Below, in pieces: positions 15,940 through 23,095 of a stretch of 25,678 bases of DNA. The notes under the pieces are model-generated. The model did not search any database and was not told the DNA's origin. It saw only the letters and a list, made by a program, of their open reading frames with translations. Numbering within the stretch: the stretch's first letter is position 1; every line of letters begins with the position of its first letter. Location of the stretch: positions 1 through 25,678 of the forward strand of contig JBGSPI010000119.1 of assembly GCA_041738715.1 (NCBI GenBank), written 5' to 3'. This DNA comes from Chamaesiphon sp041738715 (GTDB lineage: Bacteria; Cyanobacteriota; Cyanobacteriia; Cyanobacteriales; Chamaesiphonaceae). The position numbers and the translations under genes are program-made.

Positions 15940-16347
15940 ATGAAACGATTTACCCTGTTTACGTTCCTATATTTAGCGACAGGAATCTGTCTAACCGCGA
16001 CCTGCTCAAGGCAGCGCTTCGCTATCGCCCTTCAGTACCCTGACATGACTCCGAATGGTAAGGCCAGCCTATTAGTGTCCGCAGGACTGCTATATCTTTG
16101 TGCTGTATTCACGACCTTTCCGTTTTGGCATCAATCTGTACAACGGTCTCAAGCGAGACTACGCGATCAACCCGCTTGGCAACAAAACTTTGTCGCGATC
16201 GCACCTTGGCTTGTAATTGCATCAGTCCTCATTTCCGCGATCGCCGATGTGCAGATCCACAATTGGTCAATTGGGGCACTTGCAAATCTACCGCTCATCT
16301 TTCTAAGTGTAGAAAATCTCTTTGTCAGAAACCAAATTAGTCAATAA
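15940..16347 (+). CDS. Small multi-pass membrane protein
   Basis: The 135-residue protein has about four hydrophobic segments (near 5-20, 42-60, 86-102 and 112-128). The start has a strong ribosome site (AAGGAG, 7 nt before the ATG). No family is recognised and there are no catalytic motifs. Residues 22-30 (CSRQRFAIA) are encoded by an interspersed repeat-like string at 16003-16030, which seems to have been inserted in frame just after the first helix. It is about 60 nt downstream of the CPBP gene and 19 nt before the NTF2-like gene. Confidence 0.72.
   Translation: MKRFTLFTFLYLATGICLTATCSRQRFAIALQYPDMTPNGKASLLVSAGLLYLCAVFTTFPFWHQSVQRSQARLRDQPAWQQNFVAIAPWLVIASVLISAIADVQIHNWSIGALANLPLIFLSVENLFVRNQISQ
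16003..16030. repeat. Interspersed repeat inside a coding region
   Basis: The string GGCAGCGCTTCGCTATCGCC has the look of the short palindromic GCGCTTCGC-type repeats of cyanobacteria. It is 28 nt with the flanking bases, and keeps the host gene open. Confidence 0.45.
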
Positions 16348-16366
16348 GCTCACAAGGATTAAAAAT

Positions 16367-16750
16367 ATGCCTAACACAACAGTAAGTACAGTGTTACAAA
16401 GAATGTCTGATGCCATCAACGCCCACGATGTTGATGCGATCTCAAACTGCTTCACTGATGATTACAAAGGCGAACAACCCCTGCATTCTGACGGTGCCTT
16501 CATCGGACTAGCCCAAGTCAGGGAGAACTGGACTGGCTTATTTGCCCAAGTTCCAGATTTACGGGCAACTTTGGTCGCTTCGACGATCCACGGCGACCTC
16601 GCCTGGGCTGAATGGCACTGGCAAGGTACGCGCACGTCCGGCGCGGCACTCAATCTGCGTGGTGTTTCCGTTTCTGGCTTACGCAAAGGAATCATGGCTT
16701 GGGCAAGGGTATATATGGAGCCGATTCATGACCAGTTGTCAACTGGCTAG
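16367..16750 (+). CDS. NTF2-like / SnoaL-like protein
   Basis: The 127-residue protein has a single cone-shaped NTF2-like fold: an N-terminal helix pair (RMSDAINAHDVDAISNCF, then TDDYKGEQP), followed by strands including AWAEWHWQGTRTSG, LRGVSVSGLRKG and IMAWARVYMEP. The group contains ring-cyclising SnoaL enzymes and many ligand-binding or unknown proteins; no substrate can be assigned. A start at 16322 is open, but the ATG at 16367 has AAGGA 8 nt upstream and opens the fold correctly. The reading ends soon after YMEP, a little earlier than usual for the family, so a few C-terminal residues may be lost. Confidence 0.85.
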   Translation: MPNTTVSTVLQRMSDAINAHDVDAISNCFTDDYKGEQPLHSDGAFIGLAQVRENWTGLFAQVPDLRATLVASTIHGDLAWAEWHWQGTRTSGAALNLRGVSVSGLRKGIMAWARVYMEPIHDQLSTG

Positions 16751-16874
16751 AAGTAGATCGGAAGGAAACCGTTGACATAGCCTACGGTCGGTAATCGCTC
16801 AAAACTACAGTTACAGCATCAACCTGAATATAGGAGAAATATCGATTTCAATTCCCTTTCACAGACTCATTAAG

Positions 16875-17429
16875 ATGTGGACAACTCTACTGTTTATCCC
16901 TTTTATCCTGACAGGATTTGTAGCGGTCGGTTATGCAAATGTGACGGCTGACGATCAGTGGGCAGGCATTAATGTATTTACCCTGTGGAATTGCATTCCC
17001 CTATTGCTTGCCGCAATTACGTTGGTTCCTGCGGCAACTCGTTGGCGTAGCGTCTCCTCCGGAAAATCCCCTCACGCTCATCGTCGATTGCGCGATCTGT
17101 GGGTAAGAATTGGTCTAGCAGGCGCGATTCTTGGCTCAACGCTCTGTGTCTATTTCACTTGGAAGTTTAATTGGTGGGATGCTCGAACCGGATCTTCCAC
17201 ATCAGGGTTGATATTTATTTTTGCTCCTTTATGGACTCTCTGCTCTGGGCTAATTGGATTGTGTGCAGGTTGGTTCGCACAGCGACTGATCCCAAACCGC
17301 TTTCATTCAACCCGTTTAACCGAACAGAATCAGCGTGCCATTAGTTGTTATGTGCTGGTCGGGCTAGGGCTTGCCGCCGCAATCTCATATAGCGGACTGT
17401 ATGGGTTGTTGGCGAATCGATTGCTGTGA
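16875..17429 (+). CDS. Multi-pass membrane protein of unknown function
   Basis: The 184-residue protein has about five hydrophobic segments (near 3-20, 32-52, 77-95, 110-132 and 158-178). No family or motif is recognised. The ATG at 16875 has no ribosome site; a good AGGAG lies further upstream and is 8 nt before an in-frame ATT that would add ten residues (IS-I-P-F type), so the true start is open to question. Codons around residues 56-63 (RWRSVSSG) come from an interspersed repeat at 17041-17063. It stands between two NTF2-like genes on the same strand. Confidence 0.68.
   Translation: MWTTLLFIPFILTGFVAVGYANVTADDQWAGINVFTLWNCIPLLLAAITLVPAATRWRSVSSGKSPHAHRRLRDLWVRIGLAGAILGSTLCVYFTWKFNWWDARTGSSTSGLIFIFAPLWTLCSGLIGLCAGWFAQRLIPNRFHSTRLTEQNQRAISCYVLVGLGLAAAISYSGLYGLLANRLL
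17041..17063. repeat. GGCGTAGCGTCTCC interspersed repeat within a gene
   Basis: GTTGGCGTAGCGTCTCCTCC is a recognisable form of the common cyanobacterial repeat (GGCGTAGCGTCTCCGnAGGAG type). Here it is translated inside a loop of the membrane protein. Confidence 0.65.
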
Positions 17430-17613
17430 GCCTTTCTCGCTCATCTTCGCCACCTTGACATTTACTTTCGCTTTCCTACTTATGCAGACCAACTTATCTC
17501 AAACATTCGGCGGCGATTACCTGACGGTACGCTGGCCCGAACGGCCAGATCGGATGCGCCGATCGAAAAAACCGCGACCTTAAAGCATCCACTTGAATAA
17601 AGGAGAGATTCAG

Positions 17614-17961
17614 ATGTCCGAGAAAAATAAAGCAATCTTAGCAGCGGGCAACGCAGCTATCGCTGAAGGCAACAATGAAGGATTCTTGTCATGCTGTACC
17701 GACGATACGGAATGGACATTTGTCGGCGACAAGACCCTGAAAGGGAAAGAAGCCGTTCGCCAATTTATGGCAATGACTTACATCGAGCCGCCAAAGTTTA
17801 TGGTCGCTAACTTAATCGCTGAAGGTGATTTCGTCACTGCACTCGGCGACATCACATTGAAGGACGAAGACGGAAAGGCGGTTGATTATTCGTACTGCGA
17901 TGTCTGGCGTTTTCGTGGCAGTCAAATCATCGAATTGAGGGCTTTTGTTATCAAAACCTAA
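17614..17961 (+). CDS. NTF2-like / SnoaL-like protein
   Basis: The 115-residue protein has the NTF2-like fold: an N-terminal helix (AILAAGNAAIAEGNNEGFLS), then CTDDTEWTFVGDKTLKGKEAVRQF, then strands VANLIAEGDFVTALGDITLK and YCDVWRFRGSQIIELRAFV. Close relatives are small stand-alone proteins of unknown substrate, related to SnoaL and ketosteroid isomerase. A start at 17593 is open, but AGGAGAG 6-7 nt before the ATG at 17614 decides for the shorter product. The stop is followed after 24 nt by the SpoIIM gene. The 183 nt upstream (17430-17613) hold no gene I recognise. Confidence 0.88.
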   Translation: MSEKNKAILAAGNAAIAEGNNEGFLSCCTDDTEWTFVGDKTLKGKEAVRQFMAMTYIEPPKFMVANLIAEGDFVTALGDITLKDEDGKAVDYSYCDVWRFRGSQIIELRAFVIKT

Positions 17962-17985
17962 GTCAACAAATCACGGCAAAAAGTA

Positions 17986-18042
17986 ATGAAATTCGACCTC
18001 TTTGGATTCCGACGCTCAGATCGAAAGGTACCGATGCACCGT
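17986..18042 (+). repeat. Leader duplication, copy 1
   Basis: About 57 nt starting exactly at the ATG match the segment starting at 18819 with roughly six differences (shared blocks include GACCTCTTTGGATT and CGACGCTCAGATCGAAAG). The similarity stops soon after the codons for PMHR and does not extend upstream of the ATG. Confidence 0.9.
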
Positions 18043-18690
18043 GTTTGCCCAAATTATGGAGTAGAACACCTGCGATTTGTTCGCAAACCCTTCCAGATCG
18101 TCCGCGCCAATTTTCGCGCCTACCTCATCATTAACGCCATTGTGTATAGCTCATTCATCGCTGGGTTAGTAGCGGCGATGGTTTTCCCCAACCTAGGCGC
18201 AACTCAGGTGGCCACCCTAGAAGACAACGGAACGTCGGATCTTGTTCGATCGTTACTCCATAACCCTTGGCTATTCTCGCTGACCATTCTGGGAGTCAAT
18301 GTCTCGACCGCCGCGCTGTGGATCGTACTCCCTTCGTTGCTCGTTCCCTTTTCTGGCATCGCTATATTCGCGTATAAGGCATTCACTCTCGGTTTGCCCA
18401 TAGCCCCGACTACCGCTAGAGATGCGGTGGTCTGGATTCCGCACTCGCTGACGGCACTCATCGAATTCCAGGCATACGCCCTCCTGATGTTCGGCGCATA
18501 CATCCTCGGTCGGTCTTGGGTGCGCCCCGCCACCATCGGTGGTAGGAACCATCGTCAGGGTTACGTCCGTGGGCTGCAACAACTCGGTTGGCTGAGCCTG
18601 TCCGCGCTCCCACTGTTTATCGTCGGCGCGATCTGGGAGGCGTTCTCGATCCGCTACCTGATTCATCCACTGACCCAATGGTTGTTGTAG
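17986..18690 (+). CDS. SpoIIM-family (stage II sporulation protein M-like) membrane protein
   Basis: The 234-residue protein has about five membrane segments. Its core (FRAYLIINAIVYSSFIAGLVAA, LFSLTILGVNVSTA, HSLTALIEFQAYALLMFGAY, AIWEAFSIRYL) matches the SpoIIM/DUF95 family, which is widespread outside spore formers and has no settled role there. The first ~19 residues, MKFDLFGFRRSDRKVPMHR, are nearly the same as the start of the unrelated peptidase at 18819. No ribosome site precedes the ATG. Base composition is richer in G+C than in the surrounding cyanobacterial genes (for example 18481-18540), suggesting transfer from another phylum. Confidence 0.8.
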   Translation: MKFDLFGFRRSDRKVPMHRVCPNYGVEHLRFVRKPFQIVRANFRAYLIINAIVYSSFIAGLVAAMVFPNLGATQVATLEDNGTSDLVRSLLHNPWLFSLTILGVNVSTAALWIVLPSLLVPFSGIAIFAYKAFTLGLPIAPTTARDAVVWIPHSLTALIEFQAYALLMFGAYILGRSWVRPATIGGRNHRQGYVRGLQQLGWLSLSALPLFIVGAIWEAFSIRYLIHPLTQWLL

Positions 18691-18738
18691 GGTCTTCCAC
18701 TGCGTGAGGGCGACTGGGAAAAACTGAGCATAGTAACA

Positions 18739-18813
18739 ATGATTAAAAAAATACCGACGCGCCGAACAGCCCTTCTTGCGACCCCGCTGCTCTTTGCAGC
18801 CTATAAGGAGTAA
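18739..18813 (+). pseudogene. Orphan signal-peptide reading
   Basis: A 24-codon reading (ATG 18739, TAA 18811) begins MIKKIPTRRTALLAT and continues hydrophobic, like a signal peptide that stops just where the mature protein should begin. From about 18748 to 18804 its DNA matches the signal-peptide part of the next gene (ATACCGA.GCGCCG, GCCCTTCTTGC, CTGCTCTTT). Its TAA lies between the ribosome site of the peptidase gene and its start codon. It may be a relic of an original N-terminus or a leader peptide; nothing shows that it is expressed. Confidence 0.5.
18748..18804 (+). repeat. Leader duplication, partial copy (signal-peptide part)
   Basis: This ~57-nt segment aligns with 18861-18917, the signal-peptide codons of the peptidase gene, with a moderate number of differences. 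It lacks the first part of the leader (the LFG.RRSDRK codons). Confidence 0.75.
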
Positions 18814-18818
18814 CAACT

Positions 18819-18875
18819 ATGAAATTAGACCTCTTTGGATTGCGACGCTCAGATCGAAAGATACCGATGCGCCGC
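18819..18875 (+). repeat. Leader duplication, copy 2
   Basis: This is the counterpart of the segment at 17986-18042, encoding MKLDLFGLRRSDRKIPMRR. Here it is joined to a real signal peptide. Confidence 0.9.
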
Positions 18876-21017
18876 GCCGCCCTTCTTGCTTTCCTGCTGC
18901 TCTTTACCACCTATTTAGCTTTCGCCTACTCGCAGTCCCTAACGGAGAAACCTATGATTGCTTATCCTGAAACCAAGCGGGGCGATGTCGTCGAAAAGCC
19001 CTTCGGACAGAAGGTTTCCGACCCTTATCGCTGGCTAGAAAACGACGTTCGCAGCGATAAGGAAATCGCCGCCTGGGTAGAATCGCAGAATAAAGTCACT
19101 GATGCTTATCTCGATAACCTGCCAGGGCGAGATATCTTCAGGACGCGACTGAAACAGTTGTACAACTATGAGAAGTTCACTATTCCGATCGAAAAGGGCA
19201 GTCGATATTTCTACTTCCGTAACTCCGGCGTGCAGAACCAGCGCGTTCTCTATGTCCGCGACAGCGTGGATGGCGCAGGGCGCGTGCTAATCGATCCCAA
19301 CAGTTGGGCAAAAGATGGGGCAACCGCGCTGGCTGAATGGTCGGCTTCCGACGACGGCACCCGTTTGGCTTATGCTGTGCAAGATGGCGGCACGGACTGG
19401 CGCACGATTCGGGTACTGGATGTTAACACGGGCAAGATGCAGGACGATGAGGTCAAATGGGCGAGGTTCACTAGCATCGCCTGGATTAAGGATGGGTCTG
19501 GCTTTTTCTACGCTCGTTTCCCCGAACCGAAGCAGGGTACAGCGTCTCAGGCAAGCGTGGAAAATCATGCCGTCTATTTTCATGCGATCGGTACGCCCCA
19601 GATCCAAGATCGGCTGGTCTATGCAACTCCCGACCAGCCGACGATAGTGCATTCCTTAGTGAGCGTCACCAAAGACGGGCGTTACGTCACGATCTTTTCT
19701 ACGCCCGGTTCATTGGTAGCCAACTTCCTGACGGTGGTAGACCTGAATAGCGCAGACTGGAAACCACGCAAGCTCGTCAATAAGCTCGATCATTTATGGG
19801 GCGTTGTGGGCAATGTGGGGACGAAATTCTTCCTCGAAACCACTAAGGATGCGCCCCGCCTCAAGGTAGTGACGATGGACATTGCCGCTGCCGATCCGGT
19901 TATCGCGGATGTGGTGCCAGAACAGGACTCGGTACTGAACGGCGCATCATTAGTCGGCGGGCGATTGCTGCTGTCCTACATGGTTGACGTGAAAACGGAG
20001 GTTCGACGCTATACTCTCGATGGTAAGGCTGACGGCGTGGTGAAGCTGCCCGGTATCGGTACTGCGCTCGGCTTTGAGGGTGGCTCGGACGACAAGGAAA
20101 CCTTCTTCGGCTTCACCAGCTTCAACGCTCCAGGCACTATCTATCGATACGATGTCGCCAGCAACACATCGCGCGTATGGAGCGAGGCAAAGGTGGCGAT
20201 CGATCTCAACCGAATCGCAGTCGAACAGCGTTTTTACACCTCGAAGGATGGCACCCGCGTCCCGATGTTTATCGTCCGGCGCAAGGATGTAACTAGTCCG
20301 GCACCAACCCTGCTCTATGCGTATGGAGGATATGGACTGATCGACCCCCCTGCCTTCTCGCCGGAGCGGCTGGCGTGGGTCGAACAAGGCGGAGTGTTCG
20401 CGATCGCCTATATTCGCGGTGGCGGAGAATATGGTCGGGCATGGCATGAAGCGGGTCGCCGTCAAAACAAGCAGAATGTCTTCGATGATTTCGTTGCTGC
20501 GGGTGAGTATCTGAAGGCACAGGGCATTACGTCCCCGGACGGATTGGCGATTCAGGGCGTGTCGAATGGCGGACTCACGATCGGTGCGGTGGTCAATCAG
20601 CGACCGGATTTGTTCGCTGCCGCGCTGCCCCAAGTTGGGGTCATGGACATGCTCCGCTTCGATAAGTTCACAGTGGGAAAATTATGGGTAGACGAATATG
20701 GGTCTGTGGCACAGGAAGCAGATTTCCGTAACCTCTTCAAATATTCGCCTTATCACAACATCCAATCCGGCAAGGCATATCCCGCGATCCTTGCCACCAC
20801 TGCCGACACAGACGATCGCGTGGTGCCAGGACACAGCTTCAAATATGTCGCCGCGCTCCAGGCGGCGGATATCGGCTCCAAGCCCCACCTCGTCCGCATC
20901 GAGACCCGTGCGGGTCATGGAGCGGGCAAGCCCCTTGACAAAACGATCGAGGAAACGGCAGATATGTGGGCTTTTGCCGCTCACTGGACGGGGTTGGATG
21001 TGAAGCCAGTGAAATGA
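18819..21017 (+). CDS. Prolyl oligopeptidase family serine peptidase (S9A), exported
   Basis: The 732-residue protein is full length for the family. After the leader and a signal peptide (RRAALLAFLLLFTTYLAFA, residues 18-36) comes the propeller domain (YPETKRGDVVEKPFG, DPYRWLEN), then the alpha/beta-hydrolase domain. The triad is complete: Ser582 in GVSNGG, Asp in TDDRVVPGHS, His700 in RAGHGAGKP. Such enzymes cut short peptides after proline; with the signal peptide it should act outside the cytoplasm. AAGGAG 8 nt before the ATG supports the start; an internal Met17 could also start a plain signal peptide. Codon use is rich in G and C (for example 20881-20940), unlike the BON-MFS-NDH genes downstream, which suggests acquisition from another phylum. 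Confidence 0.94.
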   Translation: MKLDLFGLRRSDRKIPMRRAALLAFLLLFTTYLAFAYSQSLTEKPMIAYPETKRGDVVEKPFGQKVSDPYRWLENDVRSDKEIAAWVESQNKVTDAYLDNLPGRDIFRTRLKQLYNYEKFTIPIEKGSRYFYFRNSGVQNQRVLYVRDSVDGAGRVLIDPNSWAKDGATALAEWSASDDGTRLAYAVQDGGTDWRTIRVLDVNTGKMQDDEVKWARFTSIAWIKDGSGFFYARFPEPKQGTASQASVENHAVYFHAIGTPQIQDRLVYATPDQPTIVHSLVSVTKDGRYVTIFSTPGSLVANFLTVVDLNSADWKPRKLVNKLDHLWGVVGNVGTKFFLETTKDAPRLKVVTMDIAAADPVIADVVPEQDSVLNGASLVGGRLLLSYMVDVKTEVRRYTLDGKADGVVKLPGIGTALGFEGGSDDKETFFGFTSFNAPGTIYRYDVASNTSRVWSEAKVAIDLNRIAVEQRFYTSKDGTRVPMFIVRRKDVTSPAPTLLYAYGGYGLIDPPAFSPERLAWVEQGGVFAIAYIRGGGEYGRAWHEAGRRQNKQNVFDDFVAAGEYLKAQGITSPDGLAIQGVSNGGLTIGAVVNQRPDLFAAALPQVGVMDMLRFDKFTVGKLWVDEYGSVAQEADFRNLFKYSPYHNIQSGKAYPAILATTADTDDRVVPGHSFKYVAALQAADIGSKPHLVRIETRAGHGAGKPLDKTIEETADMWAFAAHWTGLDVKPVK

Positions 21018-21052
21018 TGGTCAACTTATTTAATCAGGGAAAAGGTCAAGTA

Positions 21053-21388
21053 ATGTTTAAAATATCTAATAAGTTATTTGCAGGATTAGCGATCGTCACA
21101 ATGCTTGTACTATTTTTGCAGCCTTTGATTGCGAAAACTTTTACGCCAGATTCAACACTTCCTAAGCAACCTATATCGATCGCAACTGCTGCTACTGCTC
21201 CTAGTCTAGAAATTGCTATTTTAGGCGGTAAACCTATTAGTGTTCTGTATATAACTCGTGCTGGTGATACTGTGCTGGCACGTTGCTATCCTGGCTATCA
21301 ACCGACCTTAGAGGTTCGATCGATGGGTAGTAATCCTAGTGCAAATATCCAAAAAGAAGGGGTTATAACCTGTCAGATATCTTCATAG
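21053..21388 (+). CDS. Small secreted or anchored hypothetical protein
   Basis: The 111-residue product starts with a signal peptide or anchor (FAGLAIVTMLVLFLQPLIA, about residues 9-27). A small beta-rich domain with two cysteines follows (SLEIAILGGKPISVLYI, DTVLARCYPGYQP, GVITCQIS). No family is recognised. The ATG at 21053 has AAAGG about 8 nt upstream; ATGs overlapping the peptidase stop at 21014 and 21017 are possible but would bury the signal sequence. It follows the peptidase gene by 35 nt, so it may be read through from it. Base composition returns to that of the host genome. Confidence 0.6.
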   Translation: MFKISNKLFAGLAIVTMLVLFLQPLIAKTFTPDSTLPKQPISIATAATAPSLEIAILGGKPISVLYITRAGDTVLARCYPGYQPTLEVRSMGSNPSANIQKEGVITCQISS

Positions 21389-21662
21389 CGATTGTTTTGA
21401 GATCTAGGTAGGCAGAAGTAAAAGTTTAGCTTTGCTCTCACGGATCTCGCTCAGTTTCGATCGCGAAGCGCGCCACCAAGACGGTCGAATGATTAAAACT
21501 AAAGATTAACTGCTGAATCTTGAGTGTTTGAATTTAATGAGCCTTGTAAAATGAAAATATGGCAATAAATTACCATCGACAATTTATGGATTCGGAGGCA
21601 ACTAAAGTTGAGTAAGCGGTGCTGTGCGATCAAAATTACTAAATAAAACAACAAAGAAAATC
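21389..21662. other. Spacer without recognisable genes
   Basis: This is about 270 nt with no protein-like reading. It includes a GATCGCGAAGCGCGCC string near 21459 that resembles other short palindromic repeats of the window. A promoter for the following genes may lie here, but none is clear. Confidence 0.4.
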
Positions 21663-21800
21663 ATGACACAAACTAAATCAGCATTACCAGTCCCCTACCA
21701 GCGCGGATCTGCACTCGCATCGACCACACTCTACAAGGGCGGTTTATTTTCCTTCCTAGTCAAGGGGGAAGATTCAGGTAGTCGCGACGCAATGATTTAA
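21663..21800 (+). pseudogene. Cupin-domain protein, N-terminal fragment
   Basis: The 45-codon reading is MTQTKSALPVPYQRG..., then LYKGGLFSFLVKGEDSGSR, ending RDAMI. The segment GGLFSFLVKGEDSGSR is how small cyanobacterial and actinobacterial cupin proteins begin their barrel, before the metal-binding HxH motif; here the frame ends at a TAA before any histidine. It looks like the start of a ~150-residue gene whose remainder has been deleted. No ribosome site is apparent. Confidence 0.5.
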
Positions 21801-21841
21801 CAGGCATTTATCTCCATCGGAGGTTTTGTGAGGTGTGACAA

Positions 21842-22333
21842 ATGACATTCATTAGAACTTGGCGATTTATCACACTGATGCTAACTGCATTTAGTCTCAG
21901 TTTATCGATGACGCATTTACTAGAGTTGCCACAAAGAATGCAATTTGATCGGCAACTTTGGGTAAGAGTAACGGTTGTTGAAAATGTTTATAAGTTATTT
22001 GGCACAGTTGGTGCGGTTTTTGAAATTACAGCGATCCTGACAACAATTGTGCTAGCATTTCTTGTTCGAGATCGAGGTTTAACTTTTTACTGGACATTGG
22101 GCGGAGCAATTCTCTTGGTGCTGGCATTTATAAGTTGGATCGTATTTATTGCACCAATGAATGCTGAATTTGCAAAATGGTTGACTAGTCCTATTCCAAC
22201 AGATTGGATCCGATATCGTGACCAATGGGAGTATGCACACGCGGTCAATGCCATTATCAAAATTATTGCGTTAGGTCTGTTAGCGATTTCTGTAATGGTC
22301 GGAACGCCGCAGAAGTTCGATCGACTAAGCTAA
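21842..22333 (+). CDS. DUF1772-like four-helix membrane protein
   Basis: The 163-residue protein has four membrane segments (near 8-25, 52-75, 83-103 and 136-154). The pattern MTHLLELPQRMQFDRQLWVRV ... YKLFGTVGAVFEI ... FIAPMNAEFAKW ... DWIRYRDQWEYAHAV is typical of the DUF1772/anthrone-oxygenase-like group, in which Asn and Glu/His residues in the helices are conserved. Most bacterial members are uncharacterised. The start has GAGG about 8 nt upstream. The cupin fragment lies just before it; the BON gene follows after 73 nt. Confidence 0.75.
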   Translation: MTFIRTWRFITLMLTAFSLSLSMTHLLELPQRMQFDRQLWVRVTVVENVYKLFGTVGAVFEITAILTTIVLAFLVRDRGLTFYWTLGGAILLVLAFISWIVFIAPMNAEFAKWLTSPIPTDWIRYRDQWEYAHAVNAIIKIIALGLLAISVMVGTPQKFDRLS

Positions 22334-22406
22334 ATTCCATAATTTTTTCAGAAACTAGCCCATCTAAAATCTCATTCATAAATTACCTAAAAATCAGGAA
22401 AAACAA

Positions 22407-23090
22407 ATGCTTAACATCTTAGATAAAACCGATACAGAAATTAAAACTGATGTGATATCGGAACTCAAATACGATCCCAGTCTCAAAGTTACCGAAATCG
22501 GCGTTTTAGTCACAGATGGCGTTGTCACACTCAATGGTTATACCACCAGTTTTGAGGAGAAATTAGCCGCCGTCCATGCTGTGAAACGAGTTGCTGGAGT
22601 AGTTGCAATTGCCGACGACATCGAACTTCATATCCCTGATGCCAACCACCGCACCGATGGCGAGATCGCCGCCGCTGCCGCTCACAAAATTGCCTGGGCT
22701 ACGACAATTCCCACCGGAACTGTTCAAATAACAGTGCGGAACGGTTGGATCATTCTTGAAGGTGAAGTGGAGTGGTGGTATCAGAAGAATGCAGCGGAAA
22801 CCGTCATGAGATCGATATCAGGCGTTCATGGGGTATCAAATTCGATTTCGATTAAACCTATGGATAAAATCCCCGCAGTCGGTATGGGCATTGAAGCGGC
22901 GATCGATCGCAATGCCATGTTAGATGCCAGCAAGATCCGCGTCGAGATTGTGGGTAGCAAGGTCATCCTCCACGGAACAGTGCGGACGCTTGCCCAGCGA
23001 GAGGAAGCCGAACGCATTGCCTGGGCTGCTCAAGGCGTATTTTCAGTGGAAGATCATCTCGCCGTTAAGTGGTATCCGAGTGGAGATTAG
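22407..23090 (+). CDS. BON-domain protein (three BON domains, OsmY-like)
   Basis: The 227-residue protein is built from three BON domains (about residues 8-75, 82-152 and 158-224). Each has the helix-strand core with the GVVTLNGYT-type turn: VTDGVVTLNGYTTS, VRNGWIILEGEVEW, IVGSKVILHGTVRT. There is no signal peptide. BON domains are thought to bind phospholipids or membranes; periplasmic OsmY relatives protect from osmotic shock, while cytoplasmic multi-BON proteins are common in stress operons. A ribosome site (AGGAA) precedes the ATG. The stop is 5 nt before the MFS start, so they form an operon. Confidence 0.92.
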   Translation: MLNILDKTDTEIKTDVISELKYDPSLKVTEIGVLVTDGVVTLNGYTTSFEEKLAAVHAVKRVAGVVAIADDIELHIPDANHRTDGEIAAAAAHKIAWATTIPTGTVQITVRNGWIILEGEVEWWYQKNAAETVMRSISGVHGVSNSISIKPMDKIPAVGMGIEAAIDRNAMLDASKIRVEIVGSKVILHGTVRTLAQREEAERIAWAAQGVFSVEDHLAVKWYPSGD

Positions 23091-23095
23091 CAGTT

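Noticed and set aside
17371..17583. 70-codon plus-strand reading after the membrane protein
   Set aside because: It overlaps the previous gene and lacks a ribosome site; its hydrophobic piece is not enough to support a gene.
19950..20633. 227-codon minus-strand reading
   Set aside because: It is antisense to the peptidase gene; G+C-rich genes commonly leave open antisense frames.
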